DNA of 28,294 nt, taken from positions 1-28,294 of the forward strand of contig JAJPZB010000183.1 in the NCBI GenBank assembly GCA_021204635.1, in the 5' to 3' direction. Shown here one piece after another: positions 6,425 through 13,479 of the stretch. The stretch is from Opitutia bacterium. GTDB lineage: Bacteria; Verrucomicrobiota; Verrucomicrobiia; Opitutales; UBA953. Under the pieces are notes generated by a model. It ran no database searches and had not been told where the DNA came from. It saw only the letters and a program-made list of their open reading frames with translations. The translations under genes and the position numbers were made by a program. Position 1 is the first letter of the stretch. Each line of letters begins with the position of its first letter.

Positions 6425-9034
6425 TCAGCCTCGGTTGGCGAGCGTCATCAGGAATTCGATGTTTGTCTTCGTCTTTTTCATGCGGTTGATTAGCATTTCC
6501 ATCGCTTCGAGCGAGGGGACGCCCTTCATCGCGCGGCGCATCGAATAGACGTATTGCATTTCGTCGGGGTGGTAGAGCAATTCTTCTTTGCGCGTTCCGG
6601 AGCGCTCGAAGTTGATTGCGGGGAAAATTCGCTTGTTGGCGAGGTCGCGGTCGAGGTCGAGTTCCATGTTCCCCGTGCCCTTAAATTCCTCGAAAATAAC
6701 TTCGTCCATCTTCGACCCCGTGTCTATGAGCGCGGTGCCGAGAATTGTGAGCGAGCCGCCATCTTCGATGTTTCGCGCCGAGCCGAAAAAGCGCTTCGGC
6801 TTCGCGAGAGCGCCGGCTTCGACGCCGCCCGAGAGAATTTTCCCGCCGTTTGGCATCAGTGTGTTGTAGGCGCGGGCAAGGCGGGTTATCGAGTCAAGCA
6901 AAATCACAACATCTTTGCCGAGCTCAACCATGCGGCGCGCGCGCTCGATGACCATTTCGGCGACGTGCACGTGGTTCTCCGGCGTTTCGTCGAACGTCGA
7001 GCTGATAACCTCCGCGCCAATCGTGTTGCGCTTGAAATCCGTGACTTCCTCGGGGCGCTCGTCAACGAGCAGGACGATGAGCTTCACCTTCGGTTTGTTT
7101 TTCAAAATAGAGTTCGCGATTGTCTGCAAAAGCACGGTTTTCCCAACTCGCGGCGGCGCGACAATGAGCCCGCGCTGCCCGAGCCCGATTGGGCAAAGCA
7201 AATCTACGCAGCGCATGGAAAGGTTGTTCGGAAAATCCGGCGTGGTTTCGAGCATGATTCTCTCCGTCGGATAATACGGAGTGAGCTCGGTGAACGGCGT
7301 GAGGTTTTTAATTTCGTCCGGCGGCGTCCCCATTATCGACGTCACGGCGACGACAATCGGCGCGGTTTCTCCCGGCATTGGCGGGTGCACGATCGCGCTG
7401 AGTTCGTGGCCGCGTTGCAGCCCGTATTTTTTGATGAGAATCGCGGGGACGTATGCGGAAAGTTCGCGCACGCTGAAGCTGTCCTCGGGGTAGAGCAAAA
7501 GCCCGTTTCCGTTGGCGAGAATTTCGAGCGTGCCCGCGAGCGTGATTGGGCGCGCCGCATCAAACGCCGCGTTTATGATTTTGCGAATCAGCGGGCGCCG
7601 TTGCGGGTTTCTGAAAACGGGAATGCCAAATTCGCCTGCGAGCGCGACAACGTCTGCGAGTGGCTTTTTGTAAATTTCGTTGAAATCGAGAACTGCGCCG
7701 GGCTCGCATTCCCTGAGCTCGAAGCGTGGCACGGTGGTGGCAACCGTCGCCGGGGGCGGCACGGTGGTGGGCGCCGGGTTTGTGGTGGCGGCTTCCGGCA
7801 CGGTGGTGGCAACCGTTGCCGGTGTCGCCATGGTGGTGGACGCCACGGTGGTGGCGGCCTCTTCCTCGACCTTGACAAGTTTGACGACGTGCCGCGCCTT
7901 TTTCTCCAAGTCCGCGAGAAAATCGGCGTCTTTTAGTTTGTTGTAATCAAAGGAATTGCCAATCTCGAGCGCCGAGACAACAGACGTGTCTTTGCCTGCG
8001 AGAGTGCCCCACGCCGGCTTTGTTGCGTCCTGCGAATCGCGGATTTTTTCAAATTTCCCCTGCGGCGAAAATTTCCCCGGCTGGAATTTTTCTCGCTGCT
8101 TTTGCTTTGGTTGAAAGCGCGGGGCGGGTCTGTTGTCAGGATTTCGCTGCTGGTTGAAATTTTTGCCTTGCGCAGGCGCCTCCCGTTGTTCTCGCGGAGA
8201 AAATCCGCCACTTGGGTTTGTTGCGCCGCCCGTAGCCCCCACGAATGCGGAGGAAGAGCGATAGTCGCCGCGAGCGTTGAAGTTGAATTTATCGGTGGTG
8301 CGTTTTCCCCAGCGTTCACCGCGGCCGGAGAAGGATTGCCCCGATTGCCGCGTGAGGTTTGTGGTGGGGAATTTTGCCTGCGGCACCGGTTGGTGGTCGG
8401 GCGAAGTTTGTGGTGCCTCGGCGGAATCGGCATTGTTGTCGCCACCACCAACGCCACCGTTGTCGCTGGCTTGGTGGTGTGGAGAATCGGCATTGTTGTC
8501 AGCGGCGGGCTCGCCACCGTTGTCGCCACCGTCGTCATCGTCCGGCGTGTAAACGCTTTCCGAGATCTTTTCCGGCGGTTTCTCCGGAGACAGTTGCGGG
8601 CGCGTGTCGCGCAAAATTTCGGCTTCGTTGCCACCACCGAGGCGATTGTCGGCATCGCGATTGTTGTCGCCACCATCCTTGTCGCCGCTGTCGATTTCGT
8701 CGCTTGGATCAAAGGAAAACAGTGGCGCCCGTGCCGGCGCTGCTGCGGGGATTGTTGCGGGCTCGGCATTGTTGCCACCACCGAGACCATTGTTGCCACC
8801 ACCATTGCTGTCGCCGGCGCTTTGTTGCGCAGGCGCGGCGGGCGCAGTTGTCGAGGTCTCGATCGTGAGAAAATCGTCTATGGGCGCGACTTTTTTCGGG
8901 CGCCCGCGCCGAGCCGGCATCTTCGCGGCAGTGTCGCCCTCTGTTGCGGCAGGATTTTTTCTCGGGCGTCCCCGTCTGTGTTGCGCCGGCTGGGCAGATT
9001 CCTCCGGCAGTAAATTGTTTGTTTCGTCTTCCAT
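6425..9034 (-). CDS. rho: transcription termination factor Rho with giant disordered N-terminus
   Basis: Rho is the hexameric RNA helicase that ends transcription. The last 420 residues (about 450-869) are a complete canonical Rho: the N-terminal helical domain from about 450, the RNA-binding cold-shock-like domain with GNGLLLYP, the P-loop APPRVGKT near 626-633, VDERPEEVTDF, LLDSITRLARAYN (Walker B and Q/R-loop region), GALAKPKRFFGSARN and NMELDL. This equals the length of E. coli Rho. The first 445 residues are extra. Two AT-hook-like cores (RRGRPRK at 20-26, RRGRPKK at 42-48) come first, then a long Gly/Asn/Asp/Gln/Arg-rich stretch with repeated GGGNN and GGDNN blocks, then an Ala/Thr/Val/Pro stretch (about 390-435, VATT repeats). 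Disordered Rho extensions are known, for example in Bacteroides, where one drives condensates. The start at 9034 lies 3 bp after coaE, so the two are an operon. Confidence 0.96.
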   Translation of the reverse strand: MEDETNNLLPEESAQPAQHRRGRPRKNPAATEGDTAAKMPARRGRPKKVAPIDDFLTIETSTTAPAAPAQQSAGDSNGGGNNGLGGGNNAEPATIPAAAPARAPLFSFDPSDEIDSGDKDGGDNNRDADNRLGGGNEAEILRDTRPQLSPEKPPEKISESVYTPDDDDGGDNGGEPAADNNADSPHHQASDNGGVGGGDNNADSAEAPQTSPDHQPVPQAKFPTTNLTRQSGQSFSGRGERWGKRTTDKFNFNARGDYRSSSAFVGATGGATNPSGGFSPREQREAPAQGKNFNQQRNPDNRPAPRFQPKQKQREKFQPGKFSPQGKFEKIRDSQDATKPAWGTLAGKDTSVVSALEIGNSFDYNKLKDADFLADLEKKARHVVKLVKVEEEAATTVASTTMATPATVATTVPEAATTNPAPTTVPPPATVATTVPRFELRECEPGAVLDFNEIYKKPLADVVALAGEFGIPVFRNPQRRPLIRKIINAAFDAARPITLAGTLEILANGNGLLLYPEDSFSVRELSAYVPAILIKKYGLQRGHELSAIVHPPMPGETAPIVVAVTSIMGTPPDEIKNLTPFTELTPYYPTERIMLETTPDFPNNLSMRCVDLLCPIGLGQRGLIVAPPRVGKTVLLQTIANSILKNKPKVKLIVLLVDERPEEVTDFKRNTIGAEVISSTFDETPENHVHVAEMVIERARRMVELGKDVVILLDSITRLARAYNTLMPNGGKILSGGVEAGALAKPKRFFGSARNIEDGGSLTILGTALIDTGSKMDEVIFEEFKGTGNMELDLDRDLANKRIFPAINFERSGTRKEELLYHPDEMQYVYSMRRAMKGVPSLEAMEMLINRMKKTKTNIEFLMTLANRG
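7728..7868. repeat. GGTGGTGGC-rich repeats inside rho (encoding VATT/TTVP)
   Basis: GGCACGGTGGTGG recurs at 7728, 7757 and 7797, and GGTGGTGG-type cores continue to about 7868. The 7728 and 7797 copies match over about 25 bases except one. They encode the Ala/Thr/Val/Pro segment just before the Rho core. On the coding strand they contain CCACCACAAACCC, one base from the intergenic word described below. Confidence 0.8.
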
Positions 9035-9037
9035 ACT

Positions 9038-9622
9038 TCAATTTTGGTGGGAGAGTTTTGGGCAAAGGAGGTCTATCTGAGCCTCCAAAAATTCAAGCGA
9101 ACCGTCATTTGAAAGCAAAATGTTTGCGCGCGCAATTTTGTTTTCGAGCGGCAACTGTGCTGCCATGCGCCTTTCGGCGTCGGCGGCGCCCACGCCACGC
9201 TTTTCCAATCGCGACAATTGAGTTTCTCGCGAGCATGCCACGCAAATCGTGATGTCGAATTCCGCATCATAATTTTTTTCAAAGAGCAGGGGAATTTCGA
9301 CAACGGGAATTTTTCCCGCGCCCTCAGCCGCAGAGCAAAATTCGCGCCAGGTCTTCTCGATTTTCGGGTGGAGAAAATTTTCCAAGCGTCGGCGCGCATT
9401 GTTGTCGGAGAAAACGATTGTGGCGAGTTTGTCGCGGCGAATTGTGGAGTTTTCCACGCATTCCGCGCCAAAATTTTCCACCACAAACCCAACGGTCTGT
9501 GGCGACGCAAGAAGTTCGCGCGTGCAGGCGTCTGCGCTGAAAGTGGGGAAATTGCGGGCTTTGAAGATTTCGAGCGCGGCGGATTTCCCGCATCCGATCC
9601 CGCCGCTCAGAGCTATTCTCAT
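9038..9622 (-). CDS. coaE: dephospho-CoA kinase
   Basis: CoaE phosphorylates the ribose 3'-hydroxyl of dephospho-CoA, the last step of coenzyme A synthesis. The product has 194 residues, the usual length. The P-loop GGIGCGKS occupies residues 7-14. FSADACTRELL near 28-38 corresponds to the conserved D-x-D/A-x-x region that binds dephospho-CoA, FLHPKI near 83 is the family HP motif, VEIPLLFEKNYD near 108 is the P-LLFE motif, and RETQLSRLEKRG is the lid helix. The start ATG at 9622 is supported by the normal distance to the P-loop. It is followed by rho after 3 bp. A 65-codon frame overlapping its start (ending in ATGA) is probably a shadow. Confidence 0.95.
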   Translation of the reverse strand: MRIALSGGIGCGKSAALEIFKARNFPTFSADACTRELLASPQTVGFVVENFGAECVENSTIRRDKLATIVFSDNNARRRLENFLHPKIEKTWREFCSAAEGAGKIPVVEIPLLFEKNYDAEFDITICVACSRETQLSRLEKRGVGAADAERRMAAQLPLENKIARANILLSNDGSLEFLEAQIDLLCPKLSHQN

Positions 9623-9852
9623 GGCGATTTTTCGTGGGAAAATTTCGACGCCGTTCCCGCGATAACGCGGTTTTCAAGGAACGTGCGGTCTGTTGCCGTT
9701 GCTCGGCTCCTTTTTTGGCGTCGGGCAAGAATATGCGCGTGGCGACGCCTCTTCGGCAAGAATTTTTCTTTGTCTGACCGCACGCGAATGTGTGGCGACG
9801 CAAATCCGCTTTCCATTTTGGGGCTTTTGCAATAGTCTGAGACCCCAAGGTT

Positions 9853-11472
9853 ATGAAATACATTTTTGTCACCGGCGGAGTGGTTTCTTCTTTGGGAAAA
9901 GGGCTGACGGCTGCGGCTCTCGGCGCGTTGCTCGAATTGCGCGGATTAAAGGTGCGCATGCAAAAATTCGACCCGTATTTGAACGTAGATCCGGGCACGA
10001 TGTCGCCATATCAGCACGGCGAAGTATTCGTCACGGACGACGGCGCCGAGACGGATCTCGACCTCGGCCACTACGAGCGTTTCACCTCGGGAAAGCTCTC
10101 GTCGGCGAGCTCTGTTTCGTCCGGCAAAATTTACGGCGCAGTCATTGCCAAGGAGCGGCGCGGCGATTATCTCGGCAAAACGGTGCAGGTTATTCCGCAC
10201 GTCACCGACGAAATAAAATCCCGCATTCTCGCCGGCAGTGAGGGCGCCGACGTTTCGATCACCGAACTCGGCGGCACCACGGGCGACATCGAGGGGCTGC
10301 CGTTTTTGGAGGCACTGCGACAATTCCAACTCGATTTCGGCCGCGACAATGTGTGCTTCGTTCACTGCGCGCTCGTGCCATACATTCGCGCGGCGGGGGA
10401 AATGAAAACCAAGCCGGCGCAACAATCGACGGCGAAACTGCGCGAAATCGGCATTCAGCCCGACATCCTCGTGTGCCGCACGGAGCGCCCGCTCACGCTC
10501 GAAATGCGCCAGAAAATGAGCCTCTATTGCAACATTCCCGTGAGCGCCGTCGTGGAATGCCGCGACGTGCCTTTCTCAATTTACGAACTCCCGCTCATGC
10601 TCGCCGGCGAGCACCTCGACAACGAAGTAATCAAGGCGCTTCACTTGGAAAATCACCCGCACATTCACCACAGAAATCTCCTCGTGTGGAAAGACATCGT
10701 GCGGAAATTGAAATATCCGGCGCGGCACGTGAAAATCGGCGTCGTCGGCAAGTACATCGAGTTGCAAGACGCGTACAAATCAATTTACGAATCCATAACG
10801 CACGGTGGAATTGCGAACGATTGCGGCATCGAAATTGTCAAGATCGATTCGGAAGATTTGAGCGAGCAGGGCGTTTCGGTGCTGACAGATCTCGACGGCA
10901 TCCTCGTCCCGGGCGGCTTTGGCAATCGCGGCATCGAGGGAAAAATTCTCGCGGCGCAATATGCTCGCGAAAACAAGGTGCCGTATTTCGGGATTTGCCT
11001 CGGAATGCAAATCTCCGTCATCGAATATGCGCGCCACGTTCTCGGCCTCGCCGGCGCGACATCGACCGAGTTTGCGCCGGACGCGAAAAACCCCGTCGTG
11101 GATATCATGGAAGGGCAGAAGCACATCGAGAACAAGGGTGCGTCGATGAGGCTCGGCGCATACAAATGCGCGCTTGTGGCGGGAACAAAGGCGCGGGAAG
11201 CCTATGGCGAGGACGTGGTTTTCGAGCGCCACCGCCACCGTTATGAATACAACAATGCGTATCGCGATCGCTTTGTGGCGGCGGGATTGAAAGTGGCGGG
11301 AACGAATCCCGAGATGGATCTCGTCGAGATTGTCGAGGCGGAAAATCACCCGTGGTTTGTCGGCGTGCAATTCCACCCCGAATTTAGATCCAAGCCGTCG
11401 CGCCCGCATCCGCTTTTTGCCGCATTTGTCAAGGCTGCAATTGCGCGCAGTGCCTTTGTTGCGGGCAAATAA
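9853..11472 (+). CDS. pyrG: CTP synthase
   Basis: PyrG aminates UTP to CTP using ATP and glutamine. It has 539 residues, close to the E. coli length. The synthetase domain (about 1-270) opens with KYIFVTGGVVSSLGKGL and has KFDPYLNVDPGTMSPYQHGE and the metal/UTP region DDGAETDLDLGHYERF. The class I glutamine amidotransferase domain (about 290-539) shows PGGFGNRG (oxyanion strand region), the nucleophile Cys382 in FGICLGMQ, and His508/Glu510 in FHPEF. All catalytic residues are present. It is divergent from coaE across a 230-bp gap in which I see no strong promoter, and it precedes slyD by 47 bp on the same strand. Confidence 0.98.
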   Translation: MKYIFVTGGVVSSLGKGLTAAALGALLELRGLKVRMQKFDPYLNVDPGTMSPYQHGEVFVTDDGAETDLDLGHYERFTSGKLSSASSVSSGKIYGAVIAKERRGDYLGKTVQVIPHVTDEIKSRILAGSEGADVSITELGGTTGDIEGLPFLEALRQFQLDFGRDNVCFVHCALVPYIRAAGEMKTKPAQQSTAKLREIGIQPDILVCRTERPLTLEMRQKMSLYCNIPVSAVVECRDVPFSIYELPLMLAGEHLDNEVIKALHLENHPHIHHRNLLVWKDIVRKLKYPARHVKIGVVGKYIELQDAYKSIYESITHGGIANDCGIEIVKIDSEDLSEQGVSVLTDLDGILVPGGFGNRGIEGKILAAQYARENKVPYFGICLGMQISVIEYARHVLGLAGATSTEFAPDAKNPVVDIMEGQKHIENKGASMRLGAYKCALVAGTKAREAYGEDVVFERHRHRYEYNNAYRDRFVAAGLKVAGTNPEMDLVEIVEAENHPWFVGVQFHPEFRSKPSRPHPLFAAFVKAAIARSAFVAGK

Positions 11473-11519
11473 ATTTTCGCGACAACAATTACCGGAAACC
11501 CAAAAACGAGGCTCGTAAA

Positions 11520-12134
11520 ATGAAAATCAAGGAAAAAAGCGTGGCGGCATTTCGCTACACATTGAAAGACGAGAGCGGGAAGATTCTCGATTCGTCAAAC
11601 GACCGCGACGGCCCGCTCGAATATTTGCACGGCGCGGGGAACATCATTCCAGGGCTCGAACGCGAGTTGCTCGGGATGGAGGTCGGCGAGAAGAAAAGCG
11701 TCAAGGTCGAGCCCGCAGATGGGTATGGGTTTCGCCGCTCGGAGCTCGTAATTTCGGTGCCGCGAACAAACATAGAATTTGACGGCGATATCGTCCCGGG
11801 AATGCGCTTCCATGCGGAAGATGGCGACGGTGGCGTTCACGCGTTTGTTGTCGTCGATGTCGCCAACGGCAATGTGAAAATGGACGGGAATCATCCGCTC
11901 GCGGGCGTGACGCTTTTCTTCGACGTTGAGATAACCGACGTTCGCGAGGCGACGGCGCGCGAGATTGCCGAAGGCCACCCGCACATGGAAGGTTGTAGCT
12001 GCGGTTGCCACCACCATCACCACGACGGTGGCGGCGAATGCAAGTGTGGCGGGAAGTGCGACTGCGACAACGATGGTGGCGACGACGATTGTTGTGGCGG
12101 CGGCTGCAACTGTGGCTGCGAGCACGATCGCTGA
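11520..12134 (+). CDS. slyD: SlyD-like FKBP peptidyl-prolyl isomerase with Cys/His metal tail
   Basis: SlyD proteins combine an FKBP prolyl isomerase fold with an insert-in-flap chaperone domain and a metal-binding tail that in E. coli delivers nickel. Here the FKBP parts are at about 1-68 (SVAAFRYTLKDESGKILDSS, GAGNIIPGLERELLGM, GYGFR) and 120-145 (VDGNHPLAG-like GNHPLAGVTLFFDVEI). The flap domain lies at about 72-118. From residue 150 on there is a striking tail: a run of five His in CGCHHHHHDGGG, then repeated C-x-C pairs (ECKCGG, CDCDND, DDCCGGGCNCGCEHDR), about 11 Cys and 7 His in 50 residues. A GAGG Shine-Dalgarno precedes the ATG at good spacing. It is downstream of pyrG. Nickel or zinc storage or delivery is inferred. 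Confidence 0.93.
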   Translation: MKIKEKSVAAFRYTLKDESGKILDSSNDRDGPLEYLHGAGNIIPGLERELLGMEVGEKKSVKVEPADGYGFRRSELVISVPRTNIEFDGDIVPGMRFHAEDGDGGVHAFVVVDVANGNVKMDGNHPLAGVTLFFDVEITDVREATAREIAEGHPHMEGCSCGCHHHHHDGGGECKCGGKCDCDNDGGDDDCCGGGCNCGCEHDR

Positions 12135-12176
12135 TTTTTCAAGGCAGCAAAGAGCCGGATTTTTCGTGGTGGCGAC

Positions 12177-12212
12177 AACGTTCTCGGGAATGATTTTTCG
12201 GGAACGTTTTTT
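12177..12212 (+). terminator. probable intrinsic terminator after slyD
   Basis: AACGTTC (12177-12183) pairs with GAACGTT (12202-12208), followed by a run of T to 12212. The loop is long (18 bases), which weakens the case. Confidence 0.5.
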
Positions 12213-12220
12213 GTTGCCGT

Positions 12221-12270
12221 GGTGGGTTAGTGGTGGCGATCGGGTTGGTGGTGAGAGGGTTGGTGGCGAG
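12221..12270. repeat. G-rich intergenic repeat cluster (GGGTTGGTGG family)
   Basis: Three degenerate units (GGGTTAGTGGTGGCG, GGGTTGGTGGTGAGA, GGGTTGGTGGCGAGA) lie head to tail between slyD and the Pro/Thr-rich gene. Each unit has four G-runs of at least two, giving two-quartet G-quadruplex potential on the plus strand. Confidence 0.8.
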
Positions 12271-12344
12271 AATGGCAAAAAACTGCACGAGCCAAGAGTT
12301 TGGGCTTGGCGGATTCTCGCGGAAAATTTAAGAAGAGCGGCGTT

Positions 12345-13382
12345 ATGGACAATCGCCACGAAAACAGCAAAAAATCCCCGTCCGCCGCTTTCGCACGCCT
12401 GCCTAAGACGCTTTTGGCGTTAGCGGCATTTTCACTCGCCGCCGCAGTTTGCGGGAATGCCGCGCCGCCGCCCGACATTGATTGGCTCGAACCAATTCCC
12501 ATTGCGAACTCGAGCAACGAATATCGCGAATACAGAGCTACTTTGCCACACACTGCGATGCAACAAAAGCGAGCCGCATTGCTCGCGTTCAAGCGCGATC
12601 CGATTTGGCTGAAAATCCCGCCGGAAATTCGTCTCGCGATCGAGAGAAACGTAGATTACATCGCGGTTTTCCCGTCGGACACGTATTCGTCGCGCGTTGT
12701 GTTTATTTACTCGCGCAACATCATTGTTGTCCGCGAAAACGGCGTGTATGAAATAGTTATTTTGAACAACGACTTGATCCGCTGGGTTTACGCCGTGTAT
12801 CCGACGATAATCAACCCGCGCACGGGAAGATTTTTCCGTTCCCTGCCGGACTCGCGACCCATAGAGCCTCGCGCACGAGCCATTCCTACGAGGCCGCGGG
12901 CGGCGGTTTCGCCGAGACCGACGCCGGCAACCAAGCCGAATCCCGCGCCAAGCCCGACGCCGACGCCACAAAGGAATGTGCTTCCGGCAAATCCTGGCGC
13001 AAAGACAATTCCGGAAAAACACGCGGCGACGCCGGTGAGGCAGCCCACCACCAACCCGACGCCAAATGCCGCGCAGAAGCCGGTGGCCACGCCCGTGCGC
13101 GCCACCACCAACCCCGTAGCGCCGGCACGTGCCACCACCAACCCGGCAACGCCTGTGCGCCAGGCTACGCCAACCCCCGTGCGCACCACGACGCCCGCAA
13201 CCCCTGCGAGATCCACGCCCACAACAATGCCAACGCGGCAATCATCGTCGCCCGCAACCACCTCGCACCAATCTGCGCCGGCAAATTCTTCTCCCGCGAG
13301 AACGAGTTCACCGTCGGGCGGTTCATCGTCGCATTCGTCGGCAAACGATAGGCAACAAAGCTCGTCGCCGCACCGCCACTAA
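12345..13382 (+). CDS. exported protein with Pro/Thr-rich low-complexity C-terminal half
   Basis: 345 residues from the ATG at 12345, which has an AAGAAGAG Shine-Dalgarno 6 bases upstream (an in-frame start at 12300 is not preferred). A basic N-region and hydrophobic stretch (LLALAAFSLAAAVCGNA) form a signal peptide, with likely cleavage before APPPD; the Cys lacks a proper lipobox. The folded-looking region runs about 40-165 and includes KRDPIWLKIPPEIRLAIERN and a set of beta-like strands (YIAVFPSDTYSSRVVFIY, NIIVVRENGVYEIVIL). From about 175 to the end it is almost wholly Pro/Thr/Ala/Arg/Ser, with repeated ATTNP/PTTNP and PxRxTTP units and a final Ser/His-rich tip. The TTNP units are encoded by the ACCACCAACCC word also found between genes. 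The function is unknown; a surface-spanning or wall-associated stalk is a guess. Confidence 0.8.
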   Translation: MDNRHENSKKSPSAAFARLPKTLLALAAFSLAAAVCGNAAPPPDIDWLEPIPIANSSNEYREYRATLPHTAMQQKRAALLAFKRDPIWLKIPPEIRLAIERNVDYIAVFPSDTYSSRVVFIYSRNIIVVRENGVYEIVILNNDLIRWVYAVYPTIINPRTGRFFRSLPDSRPIEPRARAIPTRPRAAVSPRPTPATKPNPAPSPTPTPQRNVLPANPGAKTIPEKHAATPVRQPTTNPTPNAAQKPVATPVRATTNPVAPARATTNPATPVRQATPTPVRTTTPATPARSTPTTMPTRQSSSPATTSHQSAPANSSPARTSSPSGGSSSHSSANDRQQSSSPHRH

Positions 13383-13384
13383 GC

Positions 13385-13416
13385 GCCACCACCAACCCAA
13401 ATCCCACCACCAACCC
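13385..13416. repeat. two CCACCACCAACCC units between convergent genes
   Basis: GCCACCACCAACCC at 13385 and CCCACCACCAACCC at 13403 stand in tandem just after the stop of the Pro/Thr-rich gene. They are the reverse complement of the G-rich units at 12221 and 15856. Confidence 0.8.
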
Positions 13417-13424
13417 GGCGACAA

Positions 13425-13461
13425 TAAAGCCGCTCCCGCCGGCACAGAAGGCAGGAGCGGC
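13425..13461 (-). terminator. intrinsic terminator for the sulfatase gene (convergent gap)
   Basis: GCCGCTCC (13429-13436) pairs perfectly with GGAGCGGC (13454-13461), with an inner GCC/GGC extension. Read on the minus strand the stem is followed by TTTATTG. On the plus strand the 3' side is CTTGTTG, so it may also act weakly for the Pro/Thr-rich gene. Confidence 0.7.
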
Positions 13462-13479
13462 CTTGTTGTGGCAGGAATT

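Noticed and set aside
6554..7936. Long plus-strand frame (460 codons) opposite rho
   Set aside because: It is a mirror of rho codon bias; the antisense product is Arg/His/Glu-rich without domains.
9619..9816. 65-codon minus-strand frame whose stop overlaps the coaE start (ATGA)
   Set aside because: It is highly basic and has no motif, no good ribosome binding site and no recognisable homology. The overlap is probably chance in G+C-rich DNA.
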